A stretch of DNA of 64,000 nt, taken from Flavobacterium sp. Sd200 (lineage in GTDB: Bacteria; Bacteroidota; Bacteroidia; Flavobacteriales; Flavobacteriaceae). Below, in pieces: positions 41,333 to 50,532 of this stretch. Within the stretch, counting starts at the first letter, position 1; every line of letters begins with the position of its first letter. The translations under genes were made by a program, and so were the position numbers. The notes below the pieces were generated by a model, which worked only from the letters and a program-made list of their open reading frames with translations, was not told the DNA's origin and made no database searches. The stretch spans positions 1,116,001 to 1,180,000 of the forward strand of contig NZ_WUMN01000001.1 in NCBI RefSeq assembly GCF_009826935.1, given 5' to 3'.

Positions 41333-42667
41333 TTAATTGAGTTCGTCTTTCCAGTTAAGCCTGTCCATCTGGCTGTACTGCCATGGTGCACCATTGTTCT
41401 CTATATTGGTCATCATGCCGTTTAACTCTGTAGGAGCAGCACTTTGCTCCATAACCAAATAACGCCTCATGTCCATAATAATAGATAAAGGGTCTATATT
41501 TACCGGGCAGGCTTCTACACAACCATTGCAGGTAGTGCACGCCCAAAGCTCTTCAGGTGTAATATAATCGTTCAGTAATGACTTTCCATCATCAACAAAT
41601 GTGCCTTTATTTTTGTCGATGTTGCGACCAACTTCTTCCAGCCTGTCACGAGTGTCCATCATTATCTTTCTTGGCGAAAGCTTTTTACCTGTAAGATTTG
41701 CAGGACACGAAGATGTACAGCGTCCACATTCAGTACACGTATAGGCATTAAGCAACTGTACCCAATTGAGATCCTGAACATCGCTGGCACCAAATTTTGC
41801 AGGTAATTCGCCTTCTGCAGGTGCAGGCTGTGCGGCAAACGGATCGGCATTGGGATCCATCATTAACTTAACCTCGGCTGTAACCGAGTCAAGATTCTCA
41901 AATTTGCCTTTCGGATCAAGTCTTGCAAAATAAGTGTTAGGGAATGCTAAAAGTATATGCAGGTGTTTAGAAAAATACAGGTAGTTCATAAAAGCCAATA
42001 TACCTGTAATGTGCAGCCACCAGGCAGCTCTTTCTATTATAATGGCAGTACTTTCGCTCATACCGTTAAACAACGGAGAAATAAACCCTGAAATTGGGAA
42101 TGCCCCGGCCTGGATATAATGATGAGAACCCAATCCCTGCAGGTAATGGTCGGCAGCATTCATGGTGAGAAACAACAGCATTAATACCGTTTCAAAATAC
42201 AGGATTATGTTAGCATCGTTTTTAGGCCAGCCTTTAAGATCGCCATGGGCAAAACGCCATAGCTTTATAATATTACGACGAATCCAGAATACTGTTACCG
42301 ATACAATAACGCCAAAGGCAAGTATTTCAAAAAAGCCTATCAGGAAACTGTAAAACCCACCAAGAAATGAAAATATCCTGTGGGTTCCAAATATACCATC
42401 GATGATGATTTCTAAAAGCTCAATATTAATGATCACAAAGCCAACATACACAACAATGTGCAGTATTCCAGACACAGGGCGACGCACCATTTTTCGTTGT
42501 CCCAGGGCTATGAGCGCCATATTTTTCCAGCGCTCGCCCGAATTGTCAAAACGGTTTACATCTCTGCCCAGTTTTATATTGCGCACAAGTTTTTTTACGT
42601 TCATGGCAAAATAGCCAAAACCGGCAGTGAGCAATAGTATAAAAAGAATGTTATCTATGTAACTCAT
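41333..42667 (-). CDS. Membrane-bound 4Fe-4S protein with NarI-like helices
   Basis: A 444-aa protein. The N-terminal half has about six helices with His residues that could hold heme (GILHIVVYVG, WWLHITGIL), like respiratory gamma subunits. The C-terminal half has two [4Fe-4S] motifs, CTECGRCTSSCPA and CTTCNGCVEACPV. It is probably the quinone-reducing or -oxidising arm for the CCG protein. It follows mlaD by 31 bp on the same strand. Confidence 0.85.
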   Translation of the reverse strand: MSYIDNILFILLLTAGFGYFAMNVKKLVRNIKLGRDVNRFDNSGERWKNMALIALGQRKMVRRPVSGILHIVVYVGFVIINIELLEIIIDGIFGTHRIFSFLGGFYSFLIGFFEILAFGVIVSVTVFWIRRNIIKLWRFAHGDLKGWPKNDANIILYFETVLMLLFLTMNAADHYLQGLGSHHYIQAGAFPISGFISPLFNGMSESTAIIIERAAWWLHITGILAFMNYLYFSKHLHILLAFPNTYFARLDPKGKFENLDSVTAEVKLMMDPNADPFAAQPAPAEGELPAKFGASDVQDLNWVQLLNAYTCTECGRCTSSCPANLTGKKLSPRKIMMDTRDRLEEVGRNIDKNKGTFVDDGKSLLNDYITPEELWACTTCNGCVEACPVNIDPLSIIMDMRRYLVMEQSAAPTELNGMMTNIENNGAPWQYSQMDRLNWKDELN

Positions 42668-42698
42668 ATATAGTAAAGGCTTTAGACCTTAAAAACTG

Positions 42699-43679
42699 TT
42701 ATTCAGTTTTGGTTCCCTCCTCTTTAGTATCGTCTTCTTTAGGAGCTGTATAAGGCTGTTGTTTTTTTCCGAATACCGAAATACTCACATATCGTTTAGG
42801 GTTCAGCTTAAGGTCTTCTATAAGTTCTTTTAATTGCTTAGAAGCTTCATTAAGGTTTTTATACATAGCCTCGTCTTTAAGAAGCTTACCCAATGTTCCT
42901 TTACCACCCTGTACATCGTTAACAATCTTATCTACATTAGCCAATGTGTATTCAAGCTTTTTAACCGCTTCGCCAAGGTTAGCTGCCTCAAGCGAATCTG
43001 ATATCTTGGCAAAATTACCGCTCATGCGGTTAAGATTGCTAAAAGTAACATCAATATTTTTTTTGTTACCCGAAATCGCTCCGTTTAAAGACTGCGCAGC
43101 AGCATCAAACTGTTTCATGGTCTTGCTAAGATCTGCAATGGCAGCCTGTAGGTTTTGTTGAGTGCGCTTGTCAAACACATTATTTATGTTATGTAAAAGA
43201 CTGTCGGCAGTAACCACAGTAGCTTCAACCTTTGTTTGCAACGGAGAAAGCTTCTCTCCTACTACTGATAACATCCCTGGCTTTAAGCCGCTTAACAAAT
43301 AAGCACCATCTTCGGCCGGTGTAGTATTTTTAGTATCGGGAATAAGAGCAACCTGTTTGCCTGAAAGGCCAAAACCCGGCTCATATAAAGTTGCATGGCT
43401 GGTTGTAGAAATAGGAAAATCAGTACTTACCTGTAATTCTACGATAAGATCTCCTTTTACAAGATCTTTAAATGTTATAGAGTTTACTTTGCCTATAACA
43501 AGCCCGTTTAGGGTAACGGGAGCCGAAGGCGAAAGCCCCTCAACATCATTATAAACAACATAATAGGTTGTATAAGAATTAAAAAGATCTCTGCCCTTTA
43601 AAAAGCTATAACCCCAAATAAATAATAATATGGCTACCAGTATCAGTACAGCCGTCTTTGCTTCTCTTGTAATTTTCAA
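42699..43679 (-). CDS. mlaD: MCE-family protein, MlaD-like phospholipid transport subunit
   Basis: A 326-aa protein: an N-terminal membrane anchor (about 7-25), an MCE domain (about 35-115; YNDVEGLSPSAPVTLNGLVIG) and a coiled-coil tail (about 160-290). It fits the periplasmic substrate-binding subunit of a Mla system that moves phospholipids between membranes. No MlaE/F genes are in view, so they must lie elsewhere. It sits directly after the two amidase genes. Confidence 0.9.
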   Translation of the reverse strand: MKITREAKTAVLILVAILLFIWGYSFLKGRDLFNSYTTYYVVYNDVEGLSPSAPVTLNGLVIGKVNSITFKDLVKGDLIVELQVSTDFPISTTSHATLYEPGFGLSGKQVALIPDTKNTTPAEDGAYLLSGLKPGMLSVVGEKLSPLQTKVEATVVTADSLLHNINNVFDKRTQQNLQAAIADLSKTMKQFDAAAQSLNGAISGNKKNIDVTFSNLNRMSGNFAKISDSLEAANLGEAVKKLEYTLANVDKIVNDVQGGKGTLGKLLKDEAMYKNLNEASKQLKELIEDLKLNPKRYVSISVFGKKQQPYTAPKEDDTKEEGTKTE

Positions 43680-43734
43680 AACAGGTTTATTTTTTTAACA
43701 AATGTAGGATAAAATAATTATTAATATGTGAATA

Positions 43735-44829
43735 TTATTTTAAAGCTTCTTTAACCGTAATTTTTTTTCCGCCCTTAAAAGCAACAATAAATGCCGACTT
43801 ATATCCTTTGGCTTTTGCTTTATCTAAGAGCTTTTCAGCAGTTTCATATTCGGCGGTCTTACCATAATAATACTGTATCAGCTTACCGTTCTTTTCTTTC
43901 GATATTAACTTCAAACCTTTAAAGTTTGAGGATTTTGTTGCTATGTTATTAGAACTTGCTGCAATCTGTATTTTAAACACAACATCTTTTGCAACGGTTT
44001 TCTTAACTTTAGCATCAGTGCCTTTTGTAACCGAAGCAGCAGTTTTATCTGCGTCACCTGTATGCGTATAGTATTGCTTTTTATAGCTAATTACCGCTTT
44101 TGCAATGGTGTTTGCCAGCTCCTGCTGCCCTGCTGCCGAATTTAAATATTTACCTTCTTTGGCATTAGATACAAACCCGAGCTCTATAAGCACGCCCGGC
44201 ATTGCTGTAGCATCGAGCACCCACAACGGTGTTTGTTTCACACCCCTGCTGTATCTTTTTAACCCTTTAGAAAAACCATCCTGGATTTTTGCAGCCAGCG
44301 TAATGCTTTGCTTTAAATATTGCTCCTGCGCAAGTGTGATGCCTATACCTGTTTCCTGAGAGTTAGGATCAAAACCTTTGTATTTTAGCTTATAATCTTT
44401 TTCGAGGGTAATAACACTGTTCTCTTTACGTGCAACCTCCATATTTACTTTGCTTCGGGTAAGTCCCATTACAAACGTTTCTGTGCCTTGTGGCTCTCTG
44501 TTATTAACCCCATTGCAGTGTATAGAAATAAAAAGGTCGGCATCGGCACGGTTGGCAATGTTAGCACGCTCTCTAAGCTCAACAAACACATCTGTCTTAC
44601 GGGTATAGATAACTTTAAAGCCCGGTTCGTTTTCGAGTATCTTACCTAACTTCAAAGCTGTGTTTAAAACGATCTTTTTTTCGGCATAACTATTATGCTT
44701 TGTGCCTGAGTCGTGACCTCCATGCCCTGCATCAATAACCACCTTAAACTTTTTGCCCTGCGCAAATCCTGCACCGGCAAAAAATAAAAAGAAAAAAAGA
44801 ACTATTTTAAAACTAAAATTACCTCTCAT
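43735..44829 (-). CDS. N-acetylmuramoyl-L-alanine amidase, paralogue 2
   Basis: A 364-aa exported Amidase_3 protein (signal about 1-23). The zinc site is IDAGHGGHDSG with Glu in AEKKIVL, then His in SIHCNG; the catalytic Glu is in LIELGFVSN. A C-terminal SPOR-like domain (about 285-360) would bind denuded peptidoglycan. It lies 22 bp after its paralogue at 44852, from tandem duplication. It would cleave the stem peptide from MurNAc during cell separation. Confidence 0.9.
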   Translation of the reverse strand: MRGNFSFKIVLFFFLFFAGAGFAQGKKFKVVIDAGHGGHDSGTKHNSYAEKKIVLNTALKLGKILENEPGFKVIYTRKTDVFVELRERANIANRADADLFISIHCNGVNNREPQGTETFVMGLTRSKVNMEVARKENSVITLEKDYKLKYKGFDPNSQETGIGITLAQEQYLKQSITLAAKIQDGFSKGLKRYSRGVKQTPLWVLDATAMPGVLIELGFVSNAKEGKYLNSAAGQQELANTIAKAVISYKKQYYTHTGDADKTAASVTKGTDAKVKKTVAKDVVFKIQIAASSNNIATKSSNFKGLKLISKEKNGKLIQYYYGKTAEYETAEKLLDKAKAKGYKSAFIVAFKGGKKITVKEALK

Positions 44830-44851
44830 AAAATATTACCCCAACATGGGT

Positions 44852-45997
44852 TTAATTTTTACTTAAAGCCTCCTGTACAGTTATTTTTTTTCCGTCTCTA
44901 AACGCCACAACAAAAGCCGATGTAAAACCTTTGGCTTTTGCCTGCTCTAAAAGCTCTTTAGCCTCGCTGTATTGTGATGTAGCTCCGTAAAAATATTTTA
45001 TAACCGATGTAGAAGCATCCTTAGTAATATTATTCAACCCTTTAAAGTTAGCCGGAGTTGTATCTAAAGACCTGCCACTTGCAGATATCTGTACTTTAAA
45101 AACAACACCTTCGTTAGAAGCAGTTGCTGCTGCAACAGGAGTTTCAACAGGCTGTTTTACCTCTACAGGTTGCTGACGCGGGGTTACAGCCGCAGCAACA
45201 GGCTCTTTCGTATCGTTAGAGCCGCCTCCTGCAAAGAATTCCTTTTTATAAGACAAGATAGCTTTAGCTATCATTTTAGCCATATCGTCCTGACCTTCGT
45301 CAGTATTCAGGAAAGCTCCTTCCTGCTGGTATGACAGGAATCCAAGTTCTATAAGAATGCTTGGCATTGCAGTTTTGTGCAACACCCAAAACGGGGCATA
45401 TTTAACGCCCCTGTTCTTTCTTTTAAGCCCGTTTGTAAACCCATCCTGAACTTTGCTCGCAAGGTCTATACTTTGGTTTATGTTAGCCTCCTGTTGTATG
45501 CCTATTCCAATAATAGTTTCAGGAGAGTTTACATCAAACCCGGCATATTTAACCTTATAGTCTTTTTCAAGGGTAATAACACTGTTCTCTGCCCTAGCCA
45601 CCTCAAGGTTACTGGCATTTTTTGTAGGACCCATTATAAAGGTCTCCGTTCCAAAAGCTGCTTTTTTAGCTTCGCCATTACAGTGTATCGACACAAAAAC
45701 ATCTGCATCATTTTTATTGGCTATATTAGGTCTTTCTGTAAGCTCTATAAAAACATCGGTCTTGCGGGTAAAAATTACCTGCACATTATCATCCTGTTCC
45801 AAAAGCTTGCCAACTTTCAGGGCAACATTAAGGGCAATGTTCTTTTCAACAAAGCCATGATATATTGCTCCAAAGTCTTTTCCGCCATGTCCGGGGTCTA
45901 ATACCACCTTGAATTTTGCGTTATCCTGCCCAAAAGTTGTAGTGCAGAACATAATAAAAAGTAAAAAAAACAGTTTTGATTTCGTGTTCTCCTTCAT
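44852..45997 (-). CDS. N-acetylmuramoyl-L-alanine amidase, paralogue 1
   Basis: A 381-aa exported Amidase_3 protein (signal about 1-24; TTTFGQ). Zinc and catalytic motifs are LDPGHGGKDFG, VEKNIAL, SIHCNG and LIELGFLSY. The C-terminal SPOR-like domain is joined by a Pro/Val/Glu linker (VTPRQQPVEVKQPVETP). It is the first gene of the leftward run and is divergent from lptD. Confidence 0.9.
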   Translation of the reverse strand: MKENTKSKLFFLLFIMFCTTTFGQDNAKFKVVLDPGHGGKDFGAIYHGFVEKNIALNVALKVGKLLEQDDNVQVIFTRKTDVFIELTERPNIANKNDADVFVSIHCNGEAKKAAFGTETFIMGPTKNASNLEVARAENSVITLEKDYKVKYAGFDVNSPETIIGIGIQQEANINQSIDLASKVQDGFTNGLKRKNRGVKYAPFWVLHKTAMPSILIELGFLSYQQEGAFLNTDEGQDDMAKMIAKAILSYKKEFFAGGGSNDTKEPVAAAVTPRQQPVEVKQPVETPVAAATASNEGVVFKVQISASGRSLDTTPANFKGLNNITKDASTSVIKYFYGATSQYSEAKELLEQAKAKGFTSAFVVAFRDGKKITVQEALSKN

Positions 45998-46120
45998 TAT
46001 AAATCAGTTAATATGCTGCTTATGTTATAATTACATTTAGTGGTTAGTTTGCCAAAAATATTGTATGTTTGACACTTCAAAAAAATAAGCCACACTGTTA
46101 CAAAAATAGTATTAAAACCA

Positions 46121-48841
46121 TTGCGTACAAACTTATTTCATATCGTTTTATTAGCAATTTTCCTAACAGTTGGCGGCAGTACTGCCTTTGCCCAGGAAAT
46201 TAAATCTAAAAAGCCTGCGGTGCCCGCTGAAAAACAAAACAGTAGCACCAAAACAGAAAAACAGCCCGATGCCGTTGCCGCACCGGACAATACTGCTATA
46301 CCCGACACTACCGAAGTAGCAATAGCAAAACCTGTAGCCGACACCGTAAAGAAAAAAGGTATTGATGCCATTATAAAAAGGTCTGCCAAGGACTATGAAA
46401 AAGTAGACCAGAAAAAAAAGGAACTTACTTTATATAACGAAGCCGAACTATATTATAAAGATATAGAACTCAAAGCAGGCGTAATTATTATGAATTATGA
46501 AAAAGACGAGGTTTTTGCCGGAAGGCTTAAAGACTCGTTAGGCAACTACTCGCAGCTTCCTTATTTTAAACAGGGCAGCAATATTGTTGAGGCCGACTCT
46601 ATACACTTTAATACAGTAAGTAAAAAAGCAAGGGTTTGGAATTCGAGGTCAGACCAGGGAGAGTTTACCGTTTTTGGTGAAGTTACAAAAAAGGAGAATG
46701 ACTCTGTTTATTTCATGAAAAATGCAAAGTTTACGACCTCTAAAAACAAAAAGAACCCCGAATATTACTTTTTAGCACGTAAAATAAAATTGGTTCCGGG
46801 CGAAAAAGTTGTTGTAGGCCCTACCAACATGTATATTGCCGATGTGCCTACCCCGTTGGGTATTCCTTTTGCTTTCTTCCCGATGACCACAAAAGCCGAA
46901 TCTGGTTTTATTATTCCGAGTTATGGAGACAGTAACGCCCGTGGTTATTACCTACAGGATGGAGGTTATTATCTTGCGCTGAGCGATTATTATGACCTTG
47001 CCGTTACAGGAGACTATTATACTAACGGCAGTTATGGTTTCCGTTTTCAGTCTAACTATGCAAACCGCTACCATTACAGCGGTAACTTAAACATTCGTTT
47101 TGAAAACCTTGTAACCAGCGAAAGAGGTTTGCCAGACTATGCACGCGCCAATAACTACAACATACAGTGGAGCCATAGCCAGGACAGCAAGGCAAGCCCT
47201 AACTCAAGGTTTGCTGCAAGTGTTAACCTTGGTTCCAGCCGCTACTTCAGGCAATCAATGAACACTGCAAATATAGGCTCCAGTTTAAATAACACATTGC
47301 AGTCATCGGTATCCTATTCAAAAACGTTTCAAACTGTGCCGCAGGTAAACTTTTCGCTTAGTGCCACACACAGCCAAAACACCAATACACAGGTTATAAA
47401 CATGACCCTGCCAACGCTACAGGCCAGTGTAGACAGGATATTCCCTTTTGCTCCGGGCGATGCCCCAAAAAAAGGTATTATAAAAAACCTGAACCTTCAA
47501 TACAACCTGCGCGGTGAAAACCGTATTGCTACGACCGATTCTTTATTTTTTAAACCCGAAATGTTCAGAGATGCAAAGTCGGGCATGCAACATAGTATTC
47601 CTATCAGCACCAACTTTAAAATATTCAAGCACTTTAGCGTTTCGGCAGGTACAAACTATCAGGAAACATGGGTAATGAATACCATAAACAGAAGCCTTGT
47701 AAACGACACCATTGTAACCCGCGATGTTAAAGGGTTCGACTCTTACAGAACTTACAATTTTTCGTCAAGCATTGGTACAACCGTTTATGGTATGTTTAAT
47801 TTTGGCGATGATAAAAAAATACAGGCCATTCGCCAAGTAATACGCCCGTCGATATCTTACAGCTACACACCAAGTTTTGACCAGTATTATGACACCTACC
47901 AACTAGACAACACCGGAACACAATACAGGGATTATACCCGTTTTGAAGGAGGTTTGTTTGGAGCTCCGGGCAACAGTTATTCTAACAATATTGGTATTGC
48001 CGTAAACAACACATTTGAAGCCAAGGTGCGTAATGACGACGAGAATGCCACGGAGGAAGATAAGTCTAAAAAAGTAATGCTGCTAAACAACCTTAACTTT
48101 ACTACGAGCTACAACATGGCTGCCGACTCGTTGGCATGGTCTCCGCTGCGTGTAACAGCAGGTACAGCTCTTTTTAAAGATAAAATGAACATTAACTTTG
48201 GTGCTACCCTCGACCCGTATGCATTAAGCAACTCAGGACAAAGGATTGACACTTATAATATAGACAACGGTGGTAGCCTTTTCAGGTTAACAAGTGCTAA
48301 TGTTACGCTAAACTACTCTATTAGCAGCGATGAAGCTTCAGGAAACAAGAAAAACGAAGACAGCCAGACAGCACGAAACGGCGGACGTACTGATGACCTT
48401 TTTGGCGTAGGCAACGATATGAATAACGGAAAGAGTATGTTTGGCGATGAAGAGGAAGACGACTCTAAAAAGAAAGATAAAAGTGAAGGTACCTTTTTTA
48501 ATGCCAAATTGCCATGGAACCTAAACCTTGCTTATTCACTAACTTACAACAATAATAACCGTGAACGAAAAGTTAGCGGTAGCTCCTTAATGGTTTCGGG
48601 TAACGTTGATATTACACCGCGCTGGAAAATGGGCTTTTCGTCGGGTTATGACTTTGTACAAAAAGGTGTTACATTTACACAGCTGCGCTTTGAACGCGAC
48701 CTGCTTAGCTGGCGTATGGACTTTAACTGGGTACCGTTTGGAACCAATACCTACTGGGGCTTTTTTATTGGTATAAAATCGTCTATACTTAGCGATATCA
48801 AATATGATAAACGCCAGGTTCCAGATAGGGTTATCAGGTAG
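46121..48841 (+). CDS. lptD: LPS-assembly outer-membrane protein LptD homologue
   Basis: A 906-aa outer-membrane protein. The only credible start is TTG 46121: an in-frame stop lies 49 bp upstream with no ATG between, and translation gives a signal peptide (TAFAQ, about 25). An OstA/LptD N-terminal region (about 85-260; DEVFAG, VEADSI, MYIADVPTPLGIPFAFFP) precedes a large beta-barrel (about 260-900), ending in repeated aromatic strands. It would insert lipopolysaccharide into the outer leaflet. It is divergent from the amidase genes. Confidence 0.85.
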   Translation: MRTNLFHIVLLAIFLTVGGSTAFAQEIKSKKPAVPAEKQNSSTKTEKQPDAVAAPDNTAIPDTTEVAIAKPVADTVKKKGIDAIIKRSAKDYEKVDQKKKELTLYNEAELYYKDIELKAGVIIMNYEKDEVFAGRLKDSLGNYSQLPYFKQGSNIVEADSIHFNTVSKKARVWNSRSDQGEFTVFGEVTKKENDSVYFMKNAKFTTSKNKKNPEYYFLARKIKLVPGEKVVVGPTNMYIADVPTPLGIPFAFFPMTTKAESGFIIPSYGDSNARGYYLQDGGYYLALSDYYDLAVTGDYYTNGSYGFRFQSNYANRYHYSGNLNIRFENLVTSERGLPDYARANNYNIQWSHSQDSKASPNSRFAASVNLGSSRYFRQSMNTANIGSSLNNTLQSSVSYSKTFQTVPQVNFSLSATHSQNTNTQVINMTLPTLQASVDRIFPFAPGDAPKKGIIKNLNLQYNLRGENRIATTDSLFFKPEMFRDAKSGMQHSIPISTNFKIFKHFSVSAGTNYQETWVMNTINRSLVNDTIVTRDVKGFDSYRTYNFSSSIGTTVYGMFNFGDDKKIQAIRQVIRPSISYSYTPSFDQYYDTYQLDNTGTQYRDYTRFEGGLFGAPGNSYSNNIGIAVNNTFEAKVRNDDENATEEDKSKKVMLLNNLNFTTSYNMAADSLAWSPLRVTAGTALFKDKMNINFGATLDPYALSNSGQRIDTYNIDNGGSLFRLTSANVTLNYSISSDEASGNKKNEDSQTARNGGRTDDLFGVGNDMNNGKSMFGDEEEDDSKKKDKSEGTFFNAKLPWNLNLAYSLTYNNNNRERKVSGSSLMVSGNVDITPRWKMGFSSGYDFVQKGVTFTQLRFERDLLSWRMDFNWVPFGTNTYWGFFIGIKSSILSDIKYDKRQVPDRVIR

Positions 48842-48845
48842 TTTT

Positions 48846-49760
48846 ATGGAGAGTATTACGTCTAAGAGGAGTCTGTATTTTTATACATGTAATATTTCTT
48901 TTTTATTTTTTGCTTGTATCTCTCTAATCTTAGAATTTAAATTCATTCAGAAAATACAAAATGGATACACAATAGTTTTATCAGATTATATACAACCAAT
49001 ACTTTTTCTTATTTTATTTTTCTTCCTTATATATTTAGTTAAATGTTATTTACAGACTGTTCCCACAATAACTATCGACAAAAAAAGCATACGGATTAAA
49101 AACGAAATTTATCGCATAAATAATATTAAACATATAGTTTACACCGGCAAACAGCCTTTCATATATAATTATAAGGAAGGTGCAGAAATCACTTTATATG
49201 ATGGAACAAGTATATACATTTATGATGAATTTTATGCAAATGCTGCCTCTTTAAAAGTATTCTTAGATTCTGTAATTAATAATCGGATAATTATAAATAT
49301 ACCTATTAATACATATAATATTGCAAATGAAAATATCAAATATTTCACGCAAGGTATTTTTTCAAATATAAAGCTATTTGTAATTATCTTAATCAGTTGC
49401 ACATTATCATTATTTTTAATGTTCACAACAACTATATCTGCATATATATTATTTGTCCCTTTAGCTACTTTCGTTATTATTACTCCTTTCCTTTGCGGCG
49501 AAATGTATTATTTTGGTATTAGCGAAAAATATTTCATAATACGTAACTACGTACAATTTTGGAAAAAAGATGTTTATCCTTTAAGTTTTATTCGCGAAGT
49601 GGTGCATGAACCACGACACAAATATCGTAAGGGACTGAGAATTATAACCAAAAACTACCGCTCAGAATTTTGCATAGCTCAAACTCTTGATGATAATGAT
49701 TGGAAGGAGTTGAAAAGATGCTTAGTGGGACGAAATATCAAAGTAAGAGACGAACTTTAA
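48846..49760 (+). CDS. AT-rich orphan membrane protein
   Basis: A 304-aa protein of no known family. It has two hydrophobic segments near the N-terminus (CNISFLFFACISLILEF, IQPILFLILFFFLIYLVK) and two more near 190-225, with PH-like strand-rich regions between and after (TIDKKSIRIKNEIYRINNIKH). Its base composition is clearly more AT-rich than lptD and ridA. It starts 4 bp after lptD, a position where related genomes usually place ridA. It could be a recent insertion. I chose ATG 48846 over an upstream start inside lptD. Confidence 0.7.
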   Translation: MESITSKRSLYFYTCNISFLFFACISLILEFKFIQKIQNGYTIVLSDYIQPILFLILFFFLIYLVKCYLQTVPTITIDKKSIRIKNEIYRINNIKHIVYTGKQPFIYNYKEGAEITLYDGTSIYIYDEFYANAASLKVFLDSVINNRIIINIPINTYNIANENIKYFTQGIFSNIKLFVIILISCTLSLFLMFTTTISAYILFVPLATFVIITPFLCGEMYYFGISEKYFIIRNYVQFWKKDVYPLSFIREVVHEPRHKYRKGLRIITKNYRSEFCIAQTLDDNDWKELKRCLVGRNIKVRDEL

Positions 49761-49776
49761 ATTAAACAATACAACC

Positions 49777-50157
49777 ATGAAAAAAATCATTTTTACAGAC
49801 AAAGCCCCTGCTCCTATTGGGCCATACAGCCAGGCAGTTCTTATAGGCAACACACTTTACACAAGTGGTCAAATACCTTTAGATCCTAGTACTGGTGAAA
49901 TCGTGGGCGAAAGCATTGAAGCCGAAACTAAACAGGTTATGGAGAACATGAAAGCCGTTCTTGAAGCCGCAGGTATGGATTTTAGCAATGTAGTAAAGAC
50001 CAGTATTTTTATTATAGATATGAACGACTTTGCTAAAATAAACGCCGTATATGGCAGCTATTTTAACGAAGAAACCGCTCCTGCAAGAGAAACGGTTCAG
50101 GTGGCAAAACTGCCTAAAAACGTAAATGTAGAGATCTCTATGATTGCGGTACAGTAA
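49777..50157 (+). CDS. ridA: RidA family reactive-imine deaminase
   Basis: A 126-aa YjgF/YER057c/UK114 protein with the expected motifs: APAPIGPYSQAV, YTSGQIPLDP, and the Arg of APARETVQVAKLP that binds the substrate carboxylate. It hydrolyses reactive enamines and imines made by PLP enzymes. Its last 20 bp overlap the convergent mgsA gene. Confidence 0.95.
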   Translation: MKKIIFTDKAPAPIGPYSQAVLIGNTLYTSGQIPLDPSTGEIVGESIEAETKQVMENMKAVLEAAGMDFSNVVKTSIFIIDMNDFAKINAVYGSYFNEETAPARETVQVAKLPKNVNVEISMIAVQ

Positions 50158-50515
50158 TAGTACTTACAAATAATTCTGCTGATGCAGGGTTTGTGGCTAG
50201 CGGCACATTGTGCACGTCACAAACCCTTATCAGCATATTAATATCGGCATCATGAGCGTGGCTCGCCAATGGATCTTTAAAGAAAAGAACCATTTGTGTT
50301 TTTCCTTCGGCTACCCTGCCCGCTATCTGTGCATCGCCCCCTAATGGACCTGAAAGCATTTTTCTCACTGTAAACCCAGCCTCTTCGGCTTTGCCGCCTG
50401 TAGTGCCTGTTGCAATAAGTTTAATATTTTCGTTTAATAAAATATCTTTATGGGCGTTTAAAAAAACAACCATTTTGTCTTTCATACCGTCGTGGGCAAT
50501 GATAGCGATCTCCAT
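50138..50515 (-). CDS. mgsA: Methylglyoxal synthase
   Basis: A 125-aa full-length enzyme that turns dihydroxyacetone phosphate into methylglyoxal and phosphate. Motifs are IIAHDGMKDKM, TGTTGGKAEEAG, SGPLGGDAQIAG (catalytic Asp) and DPLASHAHDADI. It is 17 bp after the sugar-kinase gene and probably co-transcribed with it. Confidence 0.95.
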   Translation of the reverse strand: MEIAIIAHDGMKDKMVVFLNAHKDILLNENIKLIATGTTGGKAEEAGFTVRKMLSGPLGGDAQIAGRVAEGKTQMVLFFKDPLASHAHDADINMLIRVCDVHNVPLATNPASAELFVSTITVPQS

Positions 50516-50532
50516 ATATTTTTAAAAAAAAA

